From assembly GCF_019578655.1 (NCBI RefSeq), contig NC_063262.1:7013582-7077581 (forward strand): 64,000 nucleotides of DNA, written 5' to 3'. Shown one piece after another: positions 50,766 through 62,349 of the stretch (positions within the stretch are counted from its first letter, which is position 1; the number at the start of each line of letters is the position of its first letter). The DNA is from Ricinus communis (taxonomy: Eukaryota; Streptophyta; Magnoliopsida; Malpighiales; Euphorbiaceae). The position numbers and the translations under genes are program-made. Under the pieces are notes generated by a model. It ran no database searches. It saw nothing but the letters and a program-made list of their open reading frames with translations, and had not been told where the DNA came from.

Positions 50766-51185
50766 CTGTCTATCTGACATTTAAGAAAACGATTGATGAG
50801 AAATTATATGAATAATTGTAAGAATGTGTTTTCTTTTCTGTTTTTGTTCTTGGGTCAGTGAGTTCCAGTTCTTTTATTCTATGCATGAATCCAATTTTAT
50901 AGGACTTCCAAGTTTCAACCTCTATCAGTCAATATATTGACTTGAGGAAAATTCCAATAATGTCGGACTCCACTCCATTAATTAACAAGTTACTAGAAAC
51001 TATAGTCCAAACAAATTTATAAGTCGCGGAAACTGCAGTTAGGCCTCGTGATTGTCATAATCTTAAAAGACCTGATTATAAATCAGTATCTGTAAATTGA
51101 CCCAGATTTCATCAGCTCATCTAAAGAAAAATCAAAACCAAAATATAGTGTTCATGCATGCAAATATTAATAAGAATAATCAATA

Positions 51186-51186
<1 letters not shown>

Positions 51187-51221
<35 letters not shown>
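51187..51221. repeat. (TA)n(TG)n compound microsatellite
   Basis: About eight TA units pass directly into about nine TG units. Confidence 0.9.
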
Positions 51222-52539
51222 TATTCTATAGCTTTTAGGTAGAATAACCCAAGTTGTTCATAAAGAAATTAAAACTCCAAACATGATTCTCAGAATAAGA
51301 ACAAATAATTTTGATTCTGAGAAAGAGTAGCTAGGTAGGTACAATAATTATAACTTCACCTACCTATTATCAGTTCATCCTTTTCTGATGGAATTTATCT
51401 CTTGCCCATCACCCCAACTAATATGACAAGACAAACTTTGGAAATAATCCAGAGCAATGGCAGTTGTCCTATCCTGCAGCAGTTGATGGATATATTCAGT
51501 GTCAAAAGTTAAGTGAACGTGGACTTTACACATAAAAAAAAAAAAGAATTTCAATTTCCTTTTTTTTTTTTTTTTTTTTTGTCTGTTTATCTTTTCTCTC
51601 AGGAGACTCAAAAGCGGAAATGTATTTATCAAAAAAGGCATCTTAATTTAATTATATGAGAATAATTAAACGACGAAACAAGAAAAGGGTTAGTTACTTT
51701 AGGGTATACCACCAAAGTGTGAGAAAACTTGCACTTAATGAGAAGGAAAAACGGTGAAATATGAATTAGTTTTTGATAAACCAAATGATTAAAGAAAAAA
51801 AAAGACAGATTTTATATATACGATAATTGTAATAAAAACATTGAAACCCATAAAGAGAGGCAATAGGGTTTCCAACTATAATCATGTCCATGTGCAGGTG
51901 TATATAAGTAAGGAAAGAAAAAAAGTAACACCAAGTTGTAAAGCAATAAATTGTTGAAAGGAGCAGGCCTGTTGTAAAGTTTGCATTGTCCATAGTTCTA
52001 TAGTGGCCAATGCTCTTTTGAAGTTTCCTCCCTTTAATCCAACACTTCTTTTAAAGTACTACCTTCTTTTAGCTACTTTCTTTTTAATATATATATATAA
52101 ATATAACAAATATCTTACACAATAATTGTCCTACTTTGGCCCTCTTTTTGTTCTTTTAGATCTTTTAAGGAAAAATGATTCAATATTGCAATTGGAATAT
52201 AATCTGCGGTAGACATTGTGTTCAATAACGTTCTTGATTAGGCCGGGACATGACCTTTAAAGAATTATTCCTGGACAGAATAGTTCGATCTAACACATAC
52301 ATAACCAGGTACAATCCTGAACTAAAGTGAAACAGACAAAACCGTAATTAGTGAACCTGATTAAGTTTACTTTCATCTTTAGTCTAAAATTAAGTGAAAG
52401 TTCTTGTAGGAGCAGGTTCACTTTACTGTCTACATTGTTACATCAAGTCAATCCTAAACGATAATCGGGTTCCAACTTTCCTTTGGATTTTTGATAAATT
52501 GTATAATGTGTTTTGTTACATATGAGTAATAAAATGAAA

Positions 52540-52595
52540 TGTGATTAATCATGTAATCTAGTGTAATGCGATTATTTATGTAATCTAGTATAGTA
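52540..52595. repeat. Short tandem repeat, period about 27 bp
   Basis: atcatgtaatctagtgtaat is followed by tttatgtaatctagtatagt in the next unit. Confidence 0.6.
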
Positions 52596-53252
52596 ATCAT
52601 TTTATCACTATATTTAATTATAGTAAAAATAATATGTCATGTAAATTATAATTTTTGTTTTAGTATTTAATTAATTTATAATAATTAGTATAAAAATAAA
52701 AGTTAATATAGATTATTAAATTTATAATAAAATTTTAATACTTACAATGGTTAGAATCTAGTGATCGGTGGGTAAAACTCGGTCATCACTCGTCGAAATC
52801 TGGTTAATAATCTTTGGAATCTAGTTACAAATGTTGGACTACGTAACCAATCCTCTAGTGGTAATGAGTGGTTGGAGATATTAGAATTTATTAACCAAAA
52901 AAATTAAATAAACATAAAAATATTATAAAACATTGTAATTACATATAATTTTTTTAAAAAATTATATCAAATTAAAAATAATTAATTACATAATATATTT
53001 TTATTACATTACAGCAAATATTCTTATACTATAAAACAAAGTAACGAAATATGTAATATATTTTCTCCTAAATATAGTATTAAAAGTTTAAATTGAGCTA
53101 TTTAGACTGAATTTAATGGGCAAATCGTCTTGATAATACATAAAGATTTTATTTATTTATTTCTACAACCTATCCTAGAGAGCATATTCTCTTGTTATAT
53201 GTTCTTGTTATAAATATTATGAAACAACCAATAAGAAATGGTGATATTTATG

Positions 53253-53468
53253 GAGAAATTATTATATGAATCTGATTCATCATGTTATTAAAAGACTCGT
53301 CCATGAAATGATATTTTATTTTATTTTTTCATATTAGCATTATCTCTAAAAGTTATTATTTATTAATTTTAGAGATAAAACTAATATGTAACAATAGAAC
53401 TAAATATCATCATTTCATTAAATAAGTCTTTAATAACGTGATGAATAAGTACCATTTAATAACTTCTC
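53253..53468. mobile_element. 216-bp fold-back MITE
   Basis: The first half (gagaaattattatatgaat, attcatcatgttattaaaag, atgaaatgat, tatctctaaaa) matches the reverse complement of the second half over almost the whole length. The flanks show a 9-base target duplication with one mismatch, atatttatg (53244-53252) and atatttaag (53469-53477). There is no reading frame. A 9-bp duplication is typical of Mutator-like elements, so this is probably a MULE-derived MITE. Confidence 0.85.
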
Positions 53469-53642
53469 ATATTTAAGAGTAAAAATGATAGATACATGTA
53501 TACTTATATATTTATTTATTTAGTTAATACTCATACAGCGGCAGTTGTACGTAGTTCGTGTTTTAGCCAGGTATACTTTAGGTAAACCTCTTTAATAAAG
53601 AATTTAATTAAAGGATATAAATTATAGAGGTTAAAAAAGAAA

Positions 53643-54740
53643 GAAAGAGTTAAATATATTTATCTTTTGAGATTTGGTTTAATATATAAGTCGGTCGTTA
53701 TGTTTCTTTATTGCATTATAATTCTCTTGTGTTTTAGTAAAACTAACTACTACCTCTTATATGTTATATGAAGAATTAAAATGATAATTTAAAATTATAA
53801 TTTGATCCTTAAACTTATTATCAAGTATCAAATTCATTTAAAATTAATTTTGTTATTAAATTAGATTAAAATCTTATTTTTGGCACAAGTTATTTTTAGT
53901 GTCTAATTAAAATAATAAATTAATAATCTTTTATTTGTTTGTATATTTTATTTTTTTAGCATAATTTAATTCTAGAAAACTTAAACATACTAAAAACACT
54001 TAACTTTTGTTTAATATTAATAAATTAATTTAATTTTAATTTTTTAAATAAAATAAATAGTTAAAAGGTATTATTTTTATTAGAGACTAAAATTAAAATA
54101 TATTAAAAATAAAAATTTTACTTGTATTAAACTCATTTAAATGGTTGATACAAAATTTCATTTTTAACCTATAAAATTATTATGATCTTCTTCATTGATA
54201 GGGAATTTGTCAACTCCAACATTTCTTTTGTAAAAGTAATTAGTGTTTAGATTATTTCACTAGATTAGAAAATTATTGTTTAATTTAAATTTTACTTTTA
54301 ATATAGTTTAACTCTAATGTACAATAAAAGTATTAATAGAATGATATTTTTTAATTAGAAATATTTATTTTACATTAATGACTAAAATTAAGTTATATAG
54401 TAATTTAATAATATTGTTGTAAATATAAGTAGTTTTAAAATATTTAAATTTGATTTAATTAATTTGTATTAAGAATAAAAAATAGAGCAAGAAAAGGAAT
54501 ATTAGTTAATTATTTTAATTAGACACTAAAACTATTTATGCTAATAATAAAATCTTACTCTAAAATTATAGTAAAGTTAATTTTAGCTTAGTTTGATATT
54601 TGATAATAAGTCTAAGGATCAAATTGTAATTTTATTAATAAAGAATGTGTAATAGTTAATTTTATTAAGATTTAAAGTGTTTTTAATTGGACCAACTTAT
54701 ACATTAGACCAAATGTTAGAGGGTAAATGGTATTTAGCCC
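53643..54740. mobile_element. Long-arm inverted-repeat element (1.1 kb, MULE-like)
   Basis: The left arm (about 53643-53935) and right arm (about 54495-54740) are imperfect inverted copies of about 250-290 bp. Matching words are gttaaatatatttatctttt/ggctaaataccatttaccct, taatatataagtcggtc/taatgtataagttggtc, aatttgatccttaaacttat/aatttgatccttagacttat, and ttttagtgtctaattaaaat in both. A candidate 9-bp target duplication, aaaaagaaa, lies at 53634-53642 and 54741-54749; it is A-rich, so weaker evidence. The middle has no coding capacity. Confidence 0.8.
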
Positions 54741-55132
54741 AAAAAGAAATGGTCTATGGTATTTAATTTGTAGATACCTCTTACTGTAAATTTCAGACAC
54801 AATTCATTATTGAAACCATTATCCCAATAGCCATATAGTTTGGACTTGCAAGGAATGTTATTTCAAGTTATACCGTGTAGGAATGTCAATATTTTTTAAT
54901 TATTAACATGTATTTTAAAGTACGAAATGAAAAAACATCATACCAAAAAAAAGATCTTAAAATATGAAATGCAACATTGTGGACATATATAACACGTAAA
55001 AAGGAGCTTCCAATGTTTTGTTGAGCATCCAGAGAGAGCATAAGAATGTCAATTTAACATAAAAAGCCTATGGGTTACAAATCTCAAGCCTATTTAACAA
55101 CAATGGGTTTCCTTTAATAGAGCTTCTTTGCC

Positions 55133-55640
55133 CTAAAAGACTGGATGTAACATTTGGGCCCTAGTCAAGAAGGGTGTTGGTCTATGAACTACTTTATAGT
55201 AATAATTTATGGAAATCTTGCCTATTTTACAAACCTCAGCTTGCTTTTGATATGATTTTCCAATAGCCTTTTCTAGGGGAAGGGCATGAGCTTCAGCGAC
55301 TAGGGGGCTAGAGGGAAAAATTACAGAGGATTCCTGTAAATAAGATTTCCCTGCCAATTCCCACAATAGCCACTAAACCTGCGGATGGCTTCCTGGCAGC
55401 ATCAAAATCAAATTTCGAGACTCCTCTCAAGGGTCATGGGGCTTAGAGGAATAGGATGAGGAGGATTAAGATTTGTTGACTAGGCTCGACGCTCCTTCAA
55501 ATCCTGGCAAAGATATGAGGCTGTGCCAACAAAATGAATAATCAGGCTTTGAACCTTAAAGACAACAACATTACGAGCTTCCTTCATTGCCGCTCTTTGA
55601 ACAATAAAATTTTAAGGCCTCAAACTTAGATTTAATTGTT
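55133..55640 (-). pseudogene. Non-LTR retrotransposon remnant (RNase H domain)
   Basis: In several minus-strand frames the region encodes parts of the RNase H-like domain that ends plant LINE polyproteins. ARNVVVFKVQSLIIHFVG and TASYLCQDLKE are the connector. FDAARKPSAGLVAIV is the first catalytic block with its Asp. SSVIFPSSPLVAEAHALPLE is the block with the catalytic Glu (AEAHAL). At least two frameshifts and several stops separate them, and no reverse transcriptase part remains upstream. It is a short dead fragment lying beside MULE copy 2. Confidence 0.75.
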
Positions 55641-55960
55641 AGAGCACACCTAACAATACTCCCTATATGACTCTTCTTATTAAATTATAAATAATTAATT
55701 TCTATTTTAATTTATTTTAAAATGCGTAAATATCCCAATAATATTTTTTATTTTACTTCATAATTAATTCTTTTATTAATATAATAAAAAGATAGAGTAA
55801 TAAATAATAAGAGAGAATATGGCTCTTATAGTAAAAAAAATGAAAAAAAAAATAAAGAAAAATATAATAAAATATACTTAGTAGTTACTTTCTTCTTCCT
55901 TAAATTTAATAAAAGAGAATATGGTTCTTAATTTATTTTAAAAAAGGATGATAAATTAGA
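55638..55960. mobile_element. Possible MITE with GAGCAC/ATATGGCTC words
   Basis: gttagagcacacctaacaat and ccctatatgactcttcttat at the left resemble, inverted, the words taataagagagaatatggct near 55807 and agagaatatggttctt near 55913. The resemblance to widespread taagagcatctccaac-type plant MITEs is loose. Ends are unresolved. Confidence 0.3.
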
Positions 55961-56104
55961 AAATCTCTTAAAAGGGAAGTTTTTTTATTTATACACCACA
56001 ATTATTAACTATATACCATAACTAATAGGAGAGTAATATGTATGCATGAGTGTTTTACACTTTGGTACACATGTTATGCCTAGTCTTGAAACACCTCTGG
56101 CATG

Positions 56105-58740
56105 TCATTTCAATTCCATTTCTTGACAATTTGTTTGGAGTCTTCGACTCTTCTTCAAGTGCGCTTTTTTTTTTTGCCTCCTTGGCATTTTCTTGTAAGG
56201 AGGGGGTTTAATTAGATTGTCAGTAGCTTCAGGCCACATCTTTTTACTATTAAGTGACTGTAGACCATGCTCATATGTGTCTGTATACCTTTGTACTCTA
56301 TAACAAGAGTCCACAAAGTCTGCACAATCCTTTTTCATAAAGTGAATACTAGAGCAAGCAAGCATGCATGGTATTCTAGTAATATTCCAGGTCCTACAAC
56401 TACATGTCTATGCATTCAAGTCAACAACAAAGCCATCATCCACAATTGAAACTTGAAGCTTCTCACCTACTGCAAGCTTAGTCACACAATCTACTGTTAT
56501 ATCTATTTTATTCTAGCTTGTCTCTAATCCTAGGGCATAAATGATCAGATGCTACTCATTTGCATGAACTTAGTGTTTTGTCTCTCTATAAGTGCACATC
56601 TTATATTTTCAAGCATATCAATTAAGGGTCTGCTTCTAGCCTTAACTATATACCCATTAAAAGTTTCACTGACATTATTGTCTACTATATCACATTTTAG
56701 TAGTTCAAAGACATGAGCCTTACAAAATTTTATGGGTTCTCTGGCCAAGAAGTCATTATATGCAGCTTCATTTTCTACCTTTAATTCATCCAGAGCTTGT
56801 TTTAGGGAGGCCTCAATTGTACACCTTACAGCTTTCCAGAACATATTTTTAAGGACTTGTCCTTTGAACTCTTTCTTCCAGTTGCAATAAACATGTCTGA
56901 CACAAATTCTATGCTCTACAAAAGGGGCCAATTTATGGATGGCATTGATAAGTCCCTGAAACAGTCAATATGATGGTAAAGAAGTTAGCTCCAATAATGT
57001 AAAATTAGCTTTTTTATCTATAAATAACATTGAGAAGCCCATATTACCTTTTGTTGATCACTGATGAAGGACCAGCCCAGCCTATATGTCATGTTCAGCT
57101 CTTCTGTCACTAGCTTCAGAAACCATGTCCAATAGAATTCATTTTCTGCCTCTACTATAACCCAACGTATTAGGAATATCTGATTATTCTCATCCTTAGC
57201 AATTGCACATAATAAGGCCCCACCTAAACATATTTTGAGAAAACATCCATCAAAACCAATAATATGCCTACAACATGTTAGAAATCCCTTGGTTAAGGCC
57301 CTGAAACCCATAAAGAAATCTTTAAAAATATAATCTTCTTTAAGCATGAATACAAACCTTCTATTCTTATACTCTCGTAAGCTTAGCTTTGTAAGATCTT
57401 AAACTTTCATAATGGTCCACCATAGATCCTTTTAACATCTCAAGAGCTTTCCACTTAGCTCTATATGCTTTTTAATTACTCAATTCAACTACGTACTTAT
57501 CCAGCACATCATCTTTCAAGTCCTTCATGGACCAGTTAGGGTTTTTTCTAAACCTATGAATTTACTCTTGTGCTACCCAAGAGGCAGTAGCTTATTTGTT
57601 CTTCATCTCTCGATGACATATGTGATCTCCAAAGTAGGTATTGATGGCAAAAGTCTTTTCCCTACTAATCATAGAACCATATAACCTCCAATAGTAGCCA
57701 TGTACACATCTTGCTTCCATTTTTGTACTGTTGCATCTCATTATTTGCACTTATGGCCATTCATAATTGCATACCGCTGCACAACACCCTTACACTGAAC
57801 TGGACTCTTAAATCTCATCCCCAACATAAAATATAAAGACTTATGATCACACTTAGGGTCATAAGTTACCATTTTCTTTCTCTTTGTATTGCAAGCTTCA
57901 TCTTCATCACTGGTGCAGTCTAAATTGACATCACTTTCAAAATCTGCATATTCACTATGCATTCCACTGTCATTATCTGTATCAGCATCTTTTGATTGAT
58001 TGTTTGCACTTGTTCCTCCAGTCCTCAAACCACTATTTAAATTGAACCTCTCTGCCACTTCATCAGTTGGCACATATTTTCTAAACTTAACCTTATTATG
58101 CCTTCCTTCAATAAATTCCTCATCATCTAAGGCCAACTCATGATCTAACAATCTATCATCTGTGTCACTTTCCTGCATAGGATAGTAATCACCATCTTCG
58201 GTATCAGTTTTCTCATGTTATTCATCAGCATCAATAGATCTAACCTCATCTCCTACATCATCAAAGATGTCTTCAGGCCCATCACAATCATCAACAACTT
58301 CATGATCACCATGACCACTGTCCATATTCACACTCACTTCCTTCATTCCTTATTCGACCCTATCATCACAAGCAACTTCCTTCAAGCAACTACCCCCCAT
58401 CCACATAATAGTTAATCATACCATTCCCTAGTCTTATATGCTCTAACATCTCCATAATACCAGCATCATCCTTTAACTCCCTCAACCCAGCATACATTCT
58501 CAATTCAAGAATTCTGTAACATAGTTTATTATATCTATTGTAGCCTAACTTCTGAACCTCATCAACCAAATCAAAGTAACCAAACCTATCAGGATCTATC
58601 TTATGTATAGCCTTGATTTCACTACTAACATACACAACGTCTCCACCAAAAGAGAACAGTCTTCCACCATGGTAAAAATAAATGGAAAATGTGCCACAAC
58701 TATAAAAGTAAAACAATAATGCTTCATTTAGCTAGGGTTC
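56105..58740 (-). pseudogene. MuDR-type (MULE) transposase pseudogene, copy 2
   Basis: A more complete but still broken Mutator-like transposase on the minus strand. Blocks in order are the N-terminal FSIYFYHGGRLFSFGGDVVY to YAGLRELKDDAG (58716-58390), then an acidic linker with two or more stops. The MuDR DUF block MLGMRFKSPVQCKGVVQRYA follows (near 57750-57830), then a stop-ridden zinc-finger-like block NPNWSMKDLKDDVLDKYVVE (near 57470-57540). The DDE core is IIGFDGCFLKICLGGALLCA to SFISDQQKVIWAS (57018-57347). Next come RICVRHVYCNWKKEFKGQ to NNVSETFNGY (56545-56931) and a basic tail after the SWIM zinc-finger region (56105-56365). Both catalytic Asp positions (FDG, SDQQK) and the SETFN Glu are present, but frameshifts and stops disable it. 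Confidence 0.85.
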
Positions 58741-59270
58741 TAATATTAAAATAATACAAGATATAACTAAAAGATTAACTAAAACCCTAACAATGGAGTA
58801 ATGTGTGGATAAAATAATACAAAATAACACAAAACCCTCTGATTTCAGGACCACTAAACACTGATATTAAAAAAGAAAAAAATACATGTTCGCCATTGTC
58901 AATGCAAGTCCAACAAACAGGGACCACTGATTTTGGGTCCACCACACAAAAGATTTTTATTGCAGTTTCACCAACTGGGACTAAGAAGTTTCTAACCTTT
59001 TCAAAAGAAAAAGGTTTAGGAGAGTTTGTTAGGGATTTGATTTCGAATTTGGGAAAAAGAACAAAGCCCAAACGGTGCATTTTGGGATAAAACTTATATG
59101 TCTCTTAATTAATCCATGTGTGAATGCTCCATTTTACATCGTCGGACACATAAGCAAATTAACACCAGAATATATACATATGATTCGATTTGCAAAAATT
59201 AAAAAGGTTAGTGTTTTGATTGCCAAAATTACAAAGATGTGTTAAAAGAACACGCGAAAGGTCATGATTT
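58741..59270. mobile_element. 5' non-coding and terminal region of MULE copy 2
   Basis: This is the upstream part of copy 2 on the minus strand. It includes ggttttgtgttattttgt and agggtttt motifs and ends near 59085-59260 with tacatcgtcggacacataag-type sequence. The open frame at 58787-59080 (minus) lies in this leader and matches no family I know. The outer border was not matched to a left partner. Confidence 0.4.
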
Positions 59271-59274
59271 AATA

Positions 59275-59705
59275 TGGAATTAGGTATTAGTGTCTTTTTC
59301 TTTTACAAAAATCTTATATATGTTATTATACAAGAAAAAAATACTAAAAGTATTATTTTAACTTGTATTACTATAAAATAAGTCAAATGAGGTAGATTTG
59401 TTATTTTTACTTTATCTCTTTATGTTTGATATTCGTGAATTTAATAATTTTAAATATTTTTTATCACAACTAGTTTTTTTTAATGATATAAAAATTTATG
59501 TTTCAAGAAAATATCATAATATACTAAAAGTATACCAAATGCAGTATAAAATATATAAAGATATAAATTAAAATAAAACTAAAAAAGTCATTTAACGGTA
59601 ATAAAAATATGCTAAAAGGATACCAATAAAATATCAAAAGGATATCATAGTGCAGTTAAAGAAAACGTATACATAAGATTTTTGAAAAAGATCGTGAAAA
59701 AGTTT
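59275..59705. mobile_element. MITE-like element, family member 2
   Basis: Left border ctttttcttttac then aaaaatcttatatatg. The right border is its inverse: gtatacataagatttttgaa, then aaagatc. The inner part carries actaaaagtat words, also abundant in member 1 at 36648-37090. No coding capacity; target duplication not resolved. Confidence 0.55.
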
Positions 59706-60066
59706 TTGAACTAAAAAAATTCTAAAAAGATTTGACCATGAAAATAAAATTTTACCGCTACTCTCATATACTCCTTTAAAAATCCCCTTACATAATGCCA
59801 TTAATTCTTCTCTCCGAATTGATTATTAATTCTTCTATGATAATCAAACTTGATTATTCAAATTAAAATATGCATTTACCATGGTGCTGAATTTTCAAGT
59901 GCTTTCAATAAAATTAATAAGTAATTAAGACGATAAAAAATAGGTAAAGAGAAGAAACTGAATATAACTTGTTTGCACATATAAGAAGCACCATTGTGTC
60001 AATTATAAGAATTGATGTAATTAAGAACACATAAACAGACTAAATGAAGCAAAAAAGACATTGATT
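59706..60066. other. Spacer beyond the 3' end of the LEA-2 gene
   Basis: AT-rich. It likely includes the 3' UTR of the minus-strand gene, which shows aataaa (reverse strand) at about 60067-60072 directly after its stop. Confidence 0.5.
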
Positions 60067-60072
60067 AATTTA

Positions 60073-60906
60073 TTAATGGATGTTGGTTTGACAATGTTGC
60101 GATAGAACATTATTTTTACCTGCAGAACCCAACGACCCCACCTTGAAATTACAAACAACATCAATTACCTTGCTCCACAGCTTCATTTTCAGCGGAAAAT
60201 TCATTTTTAATGATAAAGTGACATGTCGTTTTCCCTTTTCATCTCCAATACTTTCTTCAATGTCATGAGGCAGTGCTCCATTTGAGCTAGTTAGACTCAA
60301 TTGAATCTTCTTTGAACTATCAGCATCTTGACCAAATTCTGGGAATTTTCCTGTTCCTATCTTGTGCCCCTTAAATAGCAATGTTGTATGACCATTGCCA
60401 TAAGAATTTTGCATTCTTGCATTTTTGTTCTTTGCCGACAACGATATTTCGTAGCCAATATGCGTATTCTTTTTATGATGAGAAGAATGCGGATTATTGA
60501 TGAGATGAACATTCACAATGGAGAAAGAAGGAACTTCAGGATTGAAAACAACGTGAAGAGCTCCTATAGTTAGCCCAATCATGGCAACAAACACGACGAA
60601 CGTTATGATAGCACACAGCAACCGCTTGCGGCGAGGGCTCTTTGTCGTTTCCGGGTTTCGATAACGTTCGGCAATGATAGCATTCTCAGGTGGAGGGACG
60701 CTAAATATTTGTTCTTTAGGAATTTGGATAACATAAGTCTCTGATTCAATGGATGCAGTGCTTGACCTATCTTGGATTGAACCCTTACGAGAAGGAAAGG
60801 GCCTTGGCCAGAAAACCGGGTTGTAGTTGGGCGGTGAGGGTCTTGGGTGGAGAGGTGGGTCGTCGGCGGTGGAATCAACTCTGATAGTTGAGTGCCGCTC
60901 CTCCAT
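60073..60906 (-). CDS. LEA-2 / NDR1-HIN1-like (NHL) membrane protein
   Basis: Single-exon gene for a 277-residue protein starting MEERHSTIRVDSTADD. Residues 1-95 are a Pro/Ser-rich cytosolic tail (PPLHPRPSPPNYNPVFWPRP) ending in a basic PRRKR stop. One membrane segment spans about 96-120 (LLCAIITFVVFVAMIGLTIG). It is followed by FNPEVPSFSIVNVHL, the usual entry to the LEA-2 beta-sandwich fold (about 125-265). The layout is a type II membrane protein with the LEA-2 domain outside the cell or facing the wall, as in plant NHL proteins linked to defence and abiotic stress. Several Asn-X-Ser/Thr sites are absent from the outer part, so heavy glycosylation is not obvious. The start is the first ATG in frame, and the Pro-rich beginning is family-typical. 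A frame at 60603-60878 on the same strand is an out-of-phase shadow. The specific role is unknown. Confidence 0.92.
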   Translation of the reverse strand: MEERHSTIRVDSTADDPPLHPRPSPPNYNPVFWPRPFPSRKGSIQDRSSTASIESETYVIQIPKEQIFSVPPPENAIIAERYRNPETTKSPRRKRLLCAIITFVVFVAMIGLTIGALHVVFNPEVPSFSIVNVHLINNPHSSHHKKNTHIGYEISLSAKNKNARMQNSYGNGHTTLLFKGHKIGTGKFPEFGQDADSSKKIQLSLTSSNGALPHDIEESIGDEKGKRHVTLSLKMNFPLKMKLWSKVIDVVCNFKVGSLGSAGKNNVLSQHCQTNIH

Positions 60907-61386
60907 GAGGAGATGGGGGGAGAAGTTAAGGTGGGATGGGTAAACAGTAATAAAAGACGTAAGAGAGGGAAGCTAGGGTTTGCATGTTAAGAGGCGGTTG
61001 CATTGCATGGTGATTGATCGGTCGAGAGAAATGGAGATCTGATCTGACAACCTATGTATGTTCTTGATTAGTTAGTATGGACTGAGTGTTGCTTTGTCAA
61101 TTCCTCATGACAACTCATTCTTCGATGATGATGATGATTTAGTTAGCTGTTAACAAGTATAGCTAATTATATTCTCTATTTTTGGGTTATTTACTTGGTC
61201 AATTGCACAAATTAATTAAATTAAGCTTTGCTCACTAATTCCTGTATATGCCTTCCCATTGTTACTACTTATAAGAGGTTTTAAAATACTTTACCAACTA
61301 ATTAACTAGGCTAAGTATAATTTAACATTTGATATAAATATAGTAATTTTAGAGTTGGGATAACATTTTGCTCAGAAGACATGATT
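60907..61386. promoter_or_regulatory. Upstream region of the LEA-2 gene
   Basis: On the minus strand this precedes the gene. The first 100 bases are pyrimidine-rich on that strand (leader-like). No convincing TATA box or named element was seen. An ATG-rich (gat)n patch lies near 61123-61137. Confidence 0.35.
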
Positions 61387-62349
61387 ACCACTTCTAAGAT
61401 TAGAGAGTTCAAAAGTTTTATCATGTGGCATATCTAATTCTCTATTTAATCAAATATATTACTAAGATTCTTACAATTTTAAAATAAAAGAATTAAGTTA
61501 TTGGGGGGATGAGACCTAAGCTTATGAAAAATGAAAACTTAATTTGCTCTCTGATTTCCTCAATTACTGCTCATGAAATATAGGATTAACAATTCTATTC
61601 AGTTCTAATTTGGCGAAATGATAAATAATTAGTAATAAAAATGAAAACTAATTTTCTCTTTGATTTCCTCAATATAGACATTTGTGTTAAATTCTAATTT
61701 GTCGAAATGATAAACAACTGAGCATGTATATGATATCAAAGCACATTTTTGCATATTTGATAGATTTTTATTAGTTGTTACTCTTATAGTATGTTAAATA
61801 TTCATTAAAATATAATTTATTTTTCAACATATTCTCATAGAATTTATATTTTTAAAGTTATTTAAGTCATTTAAATACAAAATATATAATAAAAAATGCT
61901 AATATTTTTTTATTTTATGTATTATTACAAATATTTGTAGCAGCTATTCTAAAATAATTGTTAGAGGTTACAAATCCATACTAATCCAAATGTTAAACAT
62001 ATAGATTTCGTAACTATTTAACTATTAACTACATTTTTAAAGTAATAATTATTTGTTATGATATATGAAGTTATTTACTACTGATTATTTTTAACACAGA
62101 TATATAATTTAAAAAAAAAAAAAAAAGAAATTCAAATCATTTATTAGTTGATAAAAAGTACCCAATAATCAATAGCTGTTTGACTATTTTATGAATTGTT
62201 AGTTGTTGATTTGTTAAGTAATTAAATTAGGGATGACAAAACTCAATCTTCCCTGATGGAAAACCTATTCTGGTTCTAAATCCAGCGAAAAATTCCTACC
62301 TTGTCTATAGCAAGGAAGTTCCTGCACCAATTTCTTAAACATATATATA
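61387..62349 (+). repeat. Large direct repeat, unit A
   Basis: It starts accacttctaagattagaga and ends tgcaccaatttcttaaac. It aligns in order with 62928-64000: gagacctaa..cttatga, gaaaacttaatttgctc, ttagttgttgatttgttaag and agggatgacaaaact are shared. The final 120 bases (agggatgacaaaactcaatc to ccttgtctatagcaag) resemble the end of a hAT-type plant repeat. No reading frame. Confidence 0.85.

Larger units (their letters stand above)
50766..53243. other. AT-rich spacer
   Basis: No gene. It contains the AT/GT microsatellite at 51187-51221, a poly-T run at 51561-51580 and a short tandem repeat of a tttatgtaatctag-like unit at about 52540-52595. A CG-bearing patch at 52745-52870 (gatcggtgggtaaaactcgg) may belong to an old element. 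Confidence 0.5.

Noticed and set aside
60603..60878. Second minus-strand frame inside the LEA-2 gene
   Set aside because: Out-of-phase shadow; the 277-residue frame has the full domain layout.
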